DNA of 64,000 nt, taken from Anthopleura xanthogrammica (Eukaryota > Cnidaria > Anthozoa > Actiniaria > Actiniidae). Positions 21,656-32,790 of the stretch are shown here, in pieces. Positions within the stretch are counted from its first letter, which is position 1. The number at the start of each line of letters is the position of its first letter. The notes beneath the pieces are model-generated. The model was not told the origin of the DNA. It saw nothing but the letters and a program-made list of their open reading frames with translations, and made no database searches. The stretch lies in NCBI GenBank assembly GCA_964019055.1, contig OZ025214.1, forward strand, positions 5,221,858 to 5,285,857, written 5' to 3'. A program made the translations under genes and the position numbers.

Positions 21656-22230
21656 GATTCAACAACTTGCCTTCAAAAAATCGAAAAGATAGCGGTCATG
21701 TTGCTTGACTCTAATTTTGGTATGGCATTCTACATGGATGCCATGCTATTCTGTCTCTCGTTGGATTTCCTTGACTTTGCTTTAAAAAATGTGGGGAAAG
21801 GTGACATGTTGGATGACTCAGTTTATGTATCCAATCCAACATGGCCGCCATGGCCAACAACAAGGACGAAAGCAACTCAAGACGAATCCAAGGAGAACTG
21901 AAAGAATTATATTTTTTTCGATTGGTATTCATCAGAAACGCTGGCTTCGTCCATAGTTGAATTTTTTCCAGCGGAGACTTAAAGTGCAAGCTCTGGGACG
22001 ATAATAAGCACAAAAGTATAACTTATTACTGATACAACAAAATGGAAGTTCATCTTAGAATATATCCATGTCAAATGAGAAAAAAGCTGAATCGGCTATC
22101 AAACGTCCTCAAATGGGTATTTTTAATTTTGTTAAACAACTTGAAGGGTTCTATTCTTGAACCATTACCAGTACATTTTATGTTGCATGAAAAAAGTAAT
22201 CATAAAATCTTTAATATTCTATAAACAAAG

Positions 22231-22427
22231 TTTAGGCTGACCTAAAAAAATGTGGATAAAGCTAAAATCATCAAATTTTCGGCTTCAACTGTAAGCCTTC
22301 GTCAGGATGATTATAATTAAATGAGCTACCAGTTGCTGATTTATAGTCATCCTGGCGGAGGCCTACAGTTGAAGCCGAAAATTTGATGATTTTAGTTTTA
22401 TCCACATTTTTATAAGTCAGCTTAAAC
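22231..22427. mobile_element. Foldback MITE, family G
   Basis: Arms of about 80 bp: TTTAGGCTGACC at the left edge and CAGCTTAAA at the right, with a near-identical inner part around AAAATCATCAAATTTTCGGC. It lies just upstream of the large TIR element. Confidence 0.8.
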
Positions 22428-22636
22428 CTCTTGCATAGTATTATGGACACTGATTGCTCTACAAATAATCTTTAATATATAACCTCCGTTCTTTAACTTT
22501 AACATATAATTCCTAGCTTTAGACTTGAAGTTCAAGTTGTGGTTTTTGCACACGAAAAGTGGAACATTCAAGCAAAATCCAGCTTATTAATGAAATTTCG
22601 CTTTTTTGTGCATGGACAAAACTATTCTTACAGAAT

Positions 22637-22652
22637 GTAAGTCGTAGGAATT
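22637..22652 (+). repeat. 16-bp direct repeat, left of TIR element
   Basis: GTAAGTCGTAGGAATT is repeated exactly at 26513-26528. The bases just before both copies (GAAT and GAATC) also match with a 1-bp offset. It lies 15 bp outside the left end of the TIR element. Confidence 0.8.
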
Positions 22653-23354
22653 AATTATTTCAAATAAGGGACCGGTCATTATTTACAGGGAGGGGGGCTG
22701 GTGCAAATAGAGGGAGGCAGCATTTTTTACTGATGCTCCACGAAGGACAGGGCTGAGAGAGACAAAGGGTGCTTTTGGGGAGGGGTCACGAACATTTGTG
22801 CAAGTAAAAATCAAAATGCACCAGCTCCCCTCCTAGTCCGGCAGCCAAATGGGCTTTTTTCACAGAACCTTGCATGGTAGTCAATACAATTGTTTTTGCT
22901 GTTTTATTACTCTATGAGGTGTGGACTTTAAGAAAATGCCGGATGACACTTTGTCATCCTTGGGCATCACGAGATAATGAGCTATTTTTACATTTTTACA
23001 TTTCATGTCTTGGGCTTCCTGTGGTGAAAAACTTAAATTCATTTAAAAGCACTTATTCTAAACAAAAACTAAATTTTCTTTTTAGTGTGTAAACGATCTA
23101 AAGTCTGAGCCTTAGGAATATGATTGATGACACTTTGTCATCTTTGGGCATCACCATATAATTAGCTTTTTTTGAATTTTTGATTCCTTGCGTTGGGCTT
23201 CCTGTGGTGAAAAACTTAAAATCATTCAAAGGTGCTTTTCTTGTGATGAAAACTAAAATTTTAACCTCCAGTGCTAGTTATATGGAGTCAGTGCAATATA
23301 TACAGACTATTATGTTATGATAGGAGTCAAATCTGCTGATTTTAGAATGATGTG

Positions 23355-25347
23355 ATGCGGCATGTCCCTGGTTTATGGAATGGTATATGGAGTGACATGT
23401 ACATAGAGACCACCTTTATGCGCTATGGACACGGCCCTGGTGGAATCATTGGGATCACGTTGAAACCTGAAACACTGAAGACATGGGCACTTGGTCTACA
23501 CATTTGTTCACATCTTGAGCAAGACGTTTTTAGCCTTACAAGTGATGGAGAAGAAACGACACAAGAAATCCACAAGGAAGAGAGGACGACAAGAACTGAA
23601 GCAGACGCAGCGGACAGAGATGCCATCAGGAAGAAACTTGAATTGTGCATAAATCCCCTCGATCCTGCTTTACATCCCCCAAGCATCATCAACATCGTAA
23701 GTGGCCAGATTGCTGATGAAGCTGTAACAGTTCATGATGATGTGAACCTTGGAAAGAAGAAAATGAGTGAGTACGAGAGTGGATGGCCAACAGGTTTCTA
23801 CAACACCATTTCAAAAGGGGTGAAAACCATTGCTGACAGAAAATAGCACATCAAGATTGGATCCAAAAAGCTGTATGATACAACCATAATATACAGTAGA
23901 GTCATTGGCATCCAAGCTAGCTCCAGAAACATCGATGTTCAAGACGTGATGAGCCATGAATTGTCCCCAGTTCCTACCTCAATGTTTCAAGATTCTGGTA
24001 AGATGAGATTGTGCAAGACCAAAGCAGACCTAAAAAATCGACTCGCAAGGTTGGAATCATCTAGGGTTGCTGCTGCTACAACCCATGGAGCAACAATATT
24101 GGATGGCTCTGCTGTTTTATGGGTAGTCCACTGGCCAGTAAAAGGTGTCGTGTCAGATTTCGTCAACAATTTCAAGTCCTACCTCCAAAGACAGCTGCGT
24201 ACTAGTGATGTGTACCTGGTTTTTGACAGATACTAAATCTTCAACAAGAGATGAACGAGAATGTGAAGCAAGTAGAGTCTATCAGCTCACAAAAAATATG
24301 CCTCTGCCATCACAAAAGGCCATCCTTACCGTTGCATCAAACAAGAAACAGCTGACATCTATCATTTGCAACAACATCATTAACGATCAGTCATTTCATG
24401 TCCATACATCAGTGAACAAGCTAGTCATTACTGGTAGCAGCAATGTTCCTACTGAGATACATCAAGGTGTGGTGATTCAAAGGCGTGATATTTCAACGTC
24501 TCACGAAGAAGCGGACAACATCATCGTCCAGCAAGCTATTATGTGCGCAAAGATGAATTCCTATGCCATTGATGTTGTGGCAGATGACACAGATGTTTTC
24601 GTCCTTCTGTTGCACCATTACCATAAAGAGAATCTCAATTGTGAGCTCACTATGCGGTCTCCCATCCAAAATAGATCTGTTATTGACATAAAAGCCTCTG
24701 TTGAAGCTCATAAGTCAATCATTCCTGGTCTTCTGGCAATGCATGCATTATCTGGGTGTGACACTGTTCCCACTTACTTTGGAATTGGTAAAGCCATTGT
24801 TTTAAAAAAGCTGACTGCCAATCCAAACTCTCTGTCAAAGATGGGGTGTGTTGATGCCCAAATGAGTGATGTTATCAACCAGGCAACCAGCTTCATTGCC
24901 TCCTGCTATAATAGTGAAAAGATCAAGGCTAAGTCAATGTCAGAAATGCGCTACAAGATGTGGGCAGCAAAGTTTGGCAACGGTTTTACTACTGCACCTA
25001 AGCTCCCTACACTTCCTCCAACAACAGAAGCTTTTGCTGAGAATGTTAAGAGAGCACACCTGCAAACATCCATCTGGAAATCTGCGACTTCCTTTCATCC
25101 ACCAGTACTTGACCCGACAGAATATGGGTATGACAAGGATGAAGCACTCAAGACCCTGCTTCCAACAACTGCACCTTGTGGTGTGAAATTGGCTCCACAT
25201 TGTGTTCTCAAGATGATTCGATGCAACTGTAATACAGCTAAAAACCCTTGCCGTACCTTGAGATGTAGTTGCAATAGCTCCAAGCTTCCATGTACCATAT
25301 TTTGTAATTGCAACGCAGGAAACGACTGCCTAAACAAGTTGACTTGA
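23355..25347 (+). pseudogene. Broken FEN1/XPG-like (PIN-fold) nuclease gene of the TIR element
   Basis: The gene starts at the inner edge of the left TIR (first ATG 23355). It reads in one frame to a TAG at 23844, continues in the same frame to about 24233, then shifts by one base near 24234 and runs to TGA at 25345-25347. Hallmarks of the FEN1/XPG family appear in order: DGSA (24102; XPG-N acidic residue), VFDR (24219), EEAD (24505), DDTD (24583), GCDT followed by GIGK (24751-24800; XPG-I/H3TH-like). All the acidic positions expected of a PIN nuclease are still present. The C-terminus (25200-25340) has about a dozen Cys in CxC and CxxxxxxC patterns, perhaps a metal- or DNA-binding tail. The ~300-residue N-terminal part is unrecognised. 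I recall similar proteins as expanded families in cnidarian genomes, but not a defined function. Confidence 0.7.
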
Positions 25348-25953
25348 TGACACTCCTTCTAGTTGAAGTCAGGTCAGGTTTTTGAAACCTGCTACTGGTA
25401 CCATGTAACCCAGTGCTACCTGCCACATGGACGGGTGGTCGGCGTCTAAACTGACTTCCTGTCGCGTCCCCATGAGACGGGGTCATCGCGGGGAAGCCAA
25501 TGTCAACCAGAGTGTCAATAATATGAGTTTATTAGAGTACACACGGTGAAAACTACGATAGATGATTACAATAATTAGGCAAAGAAGGCCTACGATATAG
25601 GACATATAACTAGCAATTCTTACGATAAAGCAGTAACGACAAAAGTAAAAACTTACATCTGGTAGGCGTACAACTCCAAGGTAAGCTACAACTATTAAAC
25701 TACACGTGGATAAAGGGACGCCGAAGTATCTAGTTACACCGGAAGCGAAAAACGTAAGGTACATGATTGACTATAACTAGGTAAATAATTGATGGGAATT
25801 AATTGTGCTCCGAACACAACACTTCCCCACCAATTTTGTATTGGTGAGGAGGGTGGCATGTCACCCAGCAGGACTAAAAACAAGACCTGTCAAAGGGCGG
25901 ATGAGCTCAAATCGAGCCAACGGCCATCATGTACAATCAAATAATAAGGAATT
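25348..25953. other. Non-coding 3' part of the TIR element
   Basis: Between the nuclease stop and the right TIR. It contains AT-rich sequence with a minus-strand AATAAA near 25525 and a GC-rich patch with a small inverted repeat (CCCCATGAGACGGGG near 25470). A minus-strand 93-codon frame (25483-25764) has no recognisable family. It could hide a nested LTR-like insertion, but I cannot show its ends. Confidence 0.4.
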
Positions 25954-27481
25954 ATCATTCTAAAATCAGCAGATTTGACTCCTATCATAACATAATAGTC
26001 TGTATATATTGCACTGACCCCATATAACTAGCACTGGAGGTTAAAATTTTAGTTTTCATCACAAGAAAAGCACCTTTGAATGATTTTAAGTTTTTCACCA
26101 CAGGAAGCCCAACGCAAGGAATCAAAAATTCAAAAAAAGCTAATTATATGGTGATGCCCAAAGATGACAAAGTGTCATCAATCATATTCCTAAGGCTCAG
26201 ACTTTAGATCGTTTACACACTAAAAAGAAAATTTAGTTTTTGTTTAGAATAAGTGCTTTTAAATGAATTTAAGTTTTTCACCACAGGAAGCCCAAGACAT
26301 GAAATGTAAAAATGTAAAAATAGCTCATTATCTCGTGATGCCCAAGGATGACAAAGTGTCATTCGGCATTTTCTTAAAGTCCACACCTCATAGAGTAATA
26401 AAACAGCAAAAACAATTGTATTGACTACCATGCAAGGTATGCCATGCCGGCTGCCGGACTATCCCTGTAAACAATGATCTGTACGTAATAATGGAAAGAA
26501 GAGGTTAGAATCGTAAGTCGTAGGAATTCCTTGGGTTTTTTAGTGTAGATAAACCATGATTATAAACCCTTATTACAAACAAGAATTCCTAATTGTGACA
26601 TGAGTGATTTATTAATTATAATGTGTCTTTTTTAATTAAAATTGATTAATACTATTAGAATACCTAGGCGACGACGCTCAGGTATTTTAGTCAAGAATAC
26701 TTGGCCGATGGTGGGTGGTTTGCAAACCTTTCTGGAAATGAAGACAATTTTACACTTGCTATATTTTAACTTCTTGTCCTCGTGGGATTTCCTTGGGTTT
26801 CCTTAAAAAAAAATTCGGGAAAAAATAGTGGCCATATTGGATGACTCATTATGTGTTCCATCTAACATGGCCGCCGTTTCTTCATTTAATTTTTTTTATT
26901 TTAGTGTTTTCCTTTAGTAGAATTGCGAACCACTTCATTGTAATTTATTTTTAGTACCAAATTCAACAATCTTAAAAACTGTGTGAATAAAATCTGAATA
27001 CTATATGATCAACGTTGTTAATAAAATGGTCGCACATTTGGTGAATGAACTGCATGTGTTGTTGTATATAACGAAGCCCTTCGCTTCTCCTGTCAGATAA
27101 AATTGATCGTTGTGCGCACGCGCGCGTTTGTGTATTTAGGGGAGGGGTGAGGAGGCTGTGTCTGTTTAGACTTGCTATTTTTGGGATTTCACAATCAGTA
27201 ACTGAATAAAGCTTTGCAATCTCCTTATCTGCTTCAAATGGTGGTGAAACATTGACCACCATGAGCAGTCAACAGAAAGAATGCTATTGAAAACTGGCGA
27301 TCATACAAGTTGATGCCGCACGTGATTAAGGAAGTAACGTCAAGTGAATCCTAGCAATTCTAGAGCCGTATTCAAGCATCAGTAGTGGTGGGGGTCGATT
27401 CTTTTCATTGAGATCTTGTTTTCAAATATTCAAGAGGAGTGATGCTTGTATAGTAACGTTCATAATGAGCAATGCCTGCGT

Positions 27482-27587
27482 TAGCCTCCTTCGCAGACGT
27501 TCTTAGGGTCGTCACGCAACGTTCCTCTCCCCAGAGAGGAGAGAAGCATTGCGCGACGTCCCTAAGAGCGTCTGCGTAGGAGGCTAG
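27482..27587. mobile_element. Palindromic MITE with 8-bp target duplication
   Basis: Arms TAGCCTCCTTCGCAGACG / CGTCTGCGTAGGAGGCTA, flanked by GCCTGCGT on both sides (27474-27481 and 27588-27595). An 8-bp duplication is what hAT-type elements make. Confidence 0.8.
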
Positions 27588-28784
27588 GCCTGCGTATGCA
27601 GCGGGGGATTTTTAAAAGCATCTTTGGTGATAGAAGGGGGCCATGATGTTGGGATATGTATAATATATTCTTTTGAATTTGACTACAGCTCACGGTAATT
27701 TAAGGAATGTACACATTATCAAACAATTGAAACACTTAAAAATTCCACGGGCTTTAGTCAAATTCTAAAGAATAAATTACACGCTATCGAGGCTGAGGTT
27801 AATCGACGACAACCGTGAAATGGCCTATTTAAAATCATGTGCTTGGGGCTATGTTCTTACTGAACTACTGAACAATATTTAAGGAGTTACAAGATTGTAT
27901 GTGGAGACAAGTAAAGGATTATGAAGATACTTTAGACACCATTTCCATGTAACGCTGGGGAGGGGAAAGGGGTGCTTCGGAAAAAAACGTTAACTTTCAC
28001 CGCCATCGAATTTTGAAAAACTGCTTCAAAAACGCATCAACACTACCATCTTCGAGGACCTCTCATGGAGATGTACATCCTCTCACGTTTTCTTCATGTA
28101 ATTGTTATCTGGTTGTTAGTTAAGGGCCATTATATTATCATACCGGATTTAGGTAATGAATTATTTTATTATTCTGATCATTTGGTAAACTTTATTATCC
28201 TAGTTGAAATCATTGCCAGTCTCTTTTCCCAGTTAGTAGAAGCTTGAAAATCTTCAATTTTCCAAATGATACCATATCTGTTTACTGAAATTAAAGAAAG
28301 AAAAATCGAAATTGATAGATAAATGAAACATTAAGGAAATGAACAGTCGAATGAATAACTATGATGAGCAGTCGGTTATTACGTATCTTTGAAACAACAA
28401 AATTTAATTTCACAAAACAAGCTATCCCACTGTCATTAAATAGTGAAAACCGGATTGATAAGCCAGTCCAAGAGGCACCATCCAACTGCGAGTTCAAGAT
28501 CGACAAAATTAAACCATTTTGAATTTGACATTAGTAAGAGAGCACTCGGGAAAAATTACTTCTTCACAAAAACTAACTAGATTTTAGTGATTATACCCGA
28601 GTAAACAACGCCGCTCTTATGAAGTTGAAAAATGAGACAGAATAAATGTAATGGGAATGAATAAAAGGAAGTGAAAAAGGATAGGACAAGTTTTATTGAT
28701 AAGAGATATTAAATTTGCATACATTAATTTAAGGTCAGCTGAACACGACTGACTGCCACATTTTGAGAATATTTTAATCGTACG

Positions 28785-28823
28785 TCGCGTTGAGTGGTCG
28801 CGTTGAGTGATCGAGTTGAGAGT
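28785..28823 (+). repeat. Three 13-bp tandem units in the Rab 5' region
   Basis: TCGCGTTGAGTGG, TCGCGTTGAGTGA and TCGAGTTGAGAGT stand head to tail about 70-110 bp before the Rab start codon. They may lie in the promoter or 5' UTR. Function unknown. Confidence 0.6.
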
Positions 28824-28891
28824 ATTCCACTTCTAGCGGATGTCCTTGTAATTTCTTTGCTACAATTCGCCTTCAATTCAGGCCTGTGATC

Positions 28892-31119
28892 ATGGAAGAT
28901 GAATCTGGTATAAATCTTGAAGTTCAGTATGATTATTTGTTCAAGATATTGTTGATCGGAGATTCAGGTGTCGGCAAGTCGTGCTTGTTGCTTCGCTTCG
29001 TCGACGACTCGCACCGAGAGAGCTACCTCAGTACTATCGGAGTGGATTTCAAAATCAAAACTATCCAGTTGGATGGAAAAATTATTAAACTACAAATCTG
29101 GGACACAGGTAAGGTATATCATTTAGATTCCAAGGTTGACGTTAAGGATAAAGTGGAGTTTGATAATCAGTACATTGATTACTGTAGCCTTGTTGGTCTC
29201 TGACTGCGATCAGATTGTCATCGAATACAACAACATTTACACTGTCTTGAAATTATGCTTCAAAAAACCCCGAAAAAAAAAATAAGAGTTTCTTCGAAAA
29301 ACCCCGCTGTTTTAATACTAATAATTTATATTTTCGCTCTACCCTGTTTACGCGAAGATTAGGGAAAACTATTAGTAAAAACATCAAAACATTTTCTTCA
29401 AAAACAGTCACGTTTGCTTGAAATATGTTTCCCTCCATCAATCACCAGAGATCAATCACGGACTAACTTTTTCGCGGGTAGAGCACAACAACAATGAAAA
29501 TCGTTTTAAGCCAGACGTTTTCAACACTTTAAGAACTCAATCACCAAATCCGTCCACCTTTTTCCGTTCTTCGTGTTTTGATTTGTAATTATATCAATGA
29601 CAACTAGAATTACAGGTGAAAATGTCGAAATCTTCCAATTTTTTCACTGCGCAATTGGATTAACTATTAACTTATTTTTGAGGAAGCCATGAAAGTGCGT
29701 GACACTTTGTTGGCTTCCTGTTCATTTATGAGGTAATCTATCATGTTATGAGGTTATCCACGAATAGCCATATCACTGAAAACCGCGGATACCAACGACA
29801 ATACCTTAGCAGTCATTGATAACAATAATAAACATTATACCAATTATAAATGATAAATACTATACTGAACCACTAATATAATTATGAATGATAAACAATT
29901 CAAGATAATATCAACATCAATAAAAAGATTAAAAAATAGGCTTTAAACAAATGAGGCCTGATAGTTCTAATTTATTTCCTTATTGCTGTTGGGGTTTTTC
30001 TACTTACTTTTTTTTTTGTTATTTTTTAACCTTGAATTTTTTATTGGCTCTTGTCTAAAAAGTTATTAATATTTAACAATCATAGAAAATAATTAAGAGA
30101 AATGCTTATGATAAGCTAGGAGGTTTAAGAGTGAACCTGTGAAAACTAAAGAGCAAAAACATCTGCTTGCATCTGCTGAGGATGTCTATATTAAAATATA
30201 TGTTACAACTCACTTGAATAAGTCAAAATGACATTCAAATATATAAGGTCTATAGCTATCAAATATAAGAGGTCATCCCTACTCACTCGATACTGACAAT
30301 TTTATAATTGTTTGATCTTTTTTCATGAAGAGATTGCATGTTTTATTTGTACAGTGATGTTTTTGAAATGCCAGCTGTTAGCTTGCCAAGATGGCATAAA
30401 AAAGGATTGAAATCTCAAACCTCTTGATTTCAGATTCTATTACAAATAATATATATGGTCTTAGATTTTTTTCTTTATCAATTAGTAACAAGAGGGACAG
30501 GGAAAGCTGCATACTAGAAATGAATGTTTTGAGGTTTTTTCTCAGGGTTCTCTGGTTTTCCTCCCTCTGCAAAAAACAACTTCAAAATTCCAATTGGAAT
30601 TTCAGTCGACGAATAGCTACTCTGTAGAGATGCCACTGCTAAATCCAATTTATTTATTATTATTATTATTATTATTTATTTATTTATACAGCTGGCCAAG
30701 AAAGGTTCCGAACCATTACATCATCATATTACAGAGGTGCCCACGGTGTAATGATTGTCTATGACATCACAAAGAGAGAGTCGTACAACAACTTACACAA
30801 ATGGTTGATAGAAATTGAAACCTATGCATCTGAAGGAGTTCTTTCGATTCTGGTTGGTAACAAAATAGACTTGGAAATTGACCGAGAAGTGTCCAAAGAA
30901 ACTGGCCAAGAGTGGGCCGCTACACATGATATGCCGTTCATTGAGACAAGTGCGAGGGATTCCAAGAATGTCAAAGATGCCTTTCATCTTTTAGCAAGAC
31001 TTTTGAATAAGCATATAATTGAAAATCAAGCTGGGAAAAGAGGACTTGTTCTGGGGGAAAATGGGAACATTCTTCCTGGACATAATGTGGAAAATCATCC
31101 CAAATGCTCTTGTAATTAA
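28892..31119 (+). CDS. Rab-family small GTPase (Rab1/8/10/35 group)
   Basis: Two exons (28892-29108 and 30692-31119) give 214 residues. The intron splits the G3 motif (WDT|AGQE) with clean GT-AG ends. G motifs: P-loop GDSGVGKS (23-30), switch I Thr in STIGVDFK (48), WDTAGQE with the catalytic Gln at 75, NKID (129-132) and ETSAR (157-161). Rab-specific signatures such as [20 protein letters not shown] are intact, so it should bind and hydrolyse GTP and act in vesicle traffic. The middle ([20 protein letters not shown]) and the tail differ clearly from Rab1, so it may be a lineage-specific paralog. It ends KCSCN, an unusual Cys arrangement for geranylgeranylation. The ATG at 28892 was chosen because it is the first ATG in frame. 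Exact subfamily is uncertain. Confidence 0.9.
30519..30691 (+). mobile_element. SINE 3' fragment with TTA microsatellite tail
   Basis: TTCTCAGGGTTCTCTGGTTT followed by TCCTCCCTCTGC matches the body of the SINE family at 14636-14968. The fragment ends in a (TTA)n/(TTTA)n tail at 30650-30690 directly before the Rab exon 2 acceptor, so the acceptor's upstream tract comes from the SINE tail. Confidence 0.6.
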
Positions 31120-32228
31120 TGACATGAATGGGACAATAGTTTATGAAATAATTCAACTTGGATTTCACTTGCAACACAAACACAAGCATAGACAGCATAC
31201 ATAGCCAACACATGGGCAGCTCATTAGCAGCAATAACTATGCACGCATGGTGCATGTATGTAAAATATCTATCTAAATGACCATTTGGTAACTTTTGGGG
31301 GTAAAAATCAGTAGTTGCCACACCCACCTGGGTATGACTTGGGTACCTTTTAGGGGTTATTTTCAAAAATTCCAATGGAGACCCCCTGGGCATATCTCAT
31401 CCATATTGAAGTGTCTTCTTGGCATTCACGTTGAATGAAAGAAATAATTCTCAAGGGAATTAAACAGCAATTAATTCTTTTAACTTAAAATCTTGCACAG
31501 GAGCTGTAGTGATTTTGTACCTTGTTTTTACACTGTGCAGCAAGTGAAAACCATCATTAGGAGCTAATACAAGCACAATGCAGACGGCAAAGTGAATGAC
31601 AAATTCACAAGCATTAAGATATAATTTTAGTGTTCATAGTGTCATATTTTTTATATGTTAGTTATTTAGCTATCAGAAAACTCAAATGCTCAGGAAGCAA
31701 CCTTACTATACTGAGGAGCATCCTTCTAAAATTCTTCTTATTTAGATATTTGCATGGTAAAAAGGGGAAAAGAACACTAAGAATGACTAAAATTTTTAGC
31801 TATGGGGTTCCTCTGGTCTTTTAAACTTCCTGGTTTTTCTGACACAGGAAACCCAACTTGGGTTGACTGCAAAATATCGATAACAGCAGCTATGGAATTA
31901 ATCATTGGTGGATCCAGAATGATTTCAAGGGGGGTGGCTGTTACCTGGAAAGGCATCAGATAGCATCCTTTCTAGGCTAATAATTTACCTTATCTTTTAT
32001 TCATATCATTTTTCATCTCCAAAGCTGGGTGGCTATCCACCCAATCCACCCCTCTGGATCTGCCCTTGTTCATATTTATAGAATTCCCTGGGCCAGGGGC
32101 CTTAAATCATTTTGGAATTTCTGAAGGCAAGGGGGGTAAGAATATTGATGCAATCCATGGTATGGGTATGGACATTTTCTGGAACTATCCATTAATTAAT
32201 ATGCAAAAAGCATCAAGTTTAATATCTA

Positions 32229-32410
32229 TTACAACATAAAAGCATGACCACATTTTATGTATTCACATACTTCTGTGCACAGGCTTTATGCTGCCAAACA
32301 ATCTTTTGCCACCTTGGCATGGAAATATGACAGTTTAACATACAAAAGCATAAAAGTATGCGGATGAGAAAAAAATGTGGTGATCCTGGCTTTTGCAGGT
32401 CACACTGTAA
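32229..32410. mobile_element. Diverged foldback element, relative of 42444-42651
   Basis: It shares with the TCERG1-intron copy the order AAAAG(C/T)ATGACCAC, CATACTTCT, GCTGCCAAAC, GTTTAACATACAAAA, AAAGTATGCG and the end CTGTAA. Its arms are more worn. Confidence 0.6.
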
Positions 32411-32790
32411 GTCCTTTAAAGCTAATATATTTCATTAATGTTAGGATTTTTAGCCCTGAATATATAAAATATATTTTAAAAAATTACAAGAAAAATATTC
32501 AAGGGAATTATATATTTTTCTTTCAAGGTCTGACATGGGGTAGCTAGGTAATATTAAAGGAGATGGAATAAAGTAGATAAATGTGTTATGTAATGTATAA
32601 TAATTTGTGGTTGAACATTCAATATGTGAGTTAAGCTAAAAATACAATTTGGTAAAAGTGTTAAAGAAAAAAAGTAATCTATAGATAATAATAAATATTT
32701 TATTATTCTCTTAGGTTTCAGGCCATGGGAATACATACATTATCGAATGCAAAGTTTTTTCTTACATTAGTATTATACAATCTTCACTTA

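Larger units (their letters stand above)
18621..22230. other. Intergenic region rich in foldback elements
   Basis: No protein-coding gene is supported. It holds the foldback elements listed separately (18879, 19095, 20446, 21520) and a tandem duplicate at 20160. The remaining sequence is AT-rich and unassigned. The segment 21711-21860 resembles part of 26760-26885 on the other side of the large transposon. Confidence 0.6.
22668..26483 (+). mobile_element. 3.8-kb TIR transposon with FEN1/XPG-like nuclease gene
   Basis: Long terminal inverted repeats enclose one gene region. The well-matched arm parts are about 22835-23351 (left) and 25954-26460 (right). They differ at only a few positions over most of ~490 bp; even an incidental 72-codon frame is identical in both (22874-23092 plus, 26213-26431 minus). 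The outermost ends share TCATT(A/G)TTTACAGGGA. The left end keeps about 145 bp (22691-22834) missing on the right. The inside carries the PIN-type nuclease gene and a non-coding 3' part. No DDE transposase, reverse transcriptase or tyrosine recombinase is recognised. A 16-bp direct repeat lies just outside both ends (22637-22652, 26513-26528). Confidence 0.8.
26484..28891. other. Intergenic region upstream of the Rab gene
   Basis: No gene is supported. It contains the right 16-bp direct repeat, a segment at 26760-26885 related to 21711-21860 (shared GGATTTCCTTG, TTGGATGACTCA and AACATGGCCGCC), and the palindrome at 27482-27587. The stretch 27600-28700 shows nothing recognisable. Confidence 0.6.

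Noticed and set aside
22874..26431. An identical 72-codon protein on opposite strands
   Set aside because: Both frames lie within the TIR arms of one transposon, so the identity reflects the inverted repeat and not a duplicated gene.
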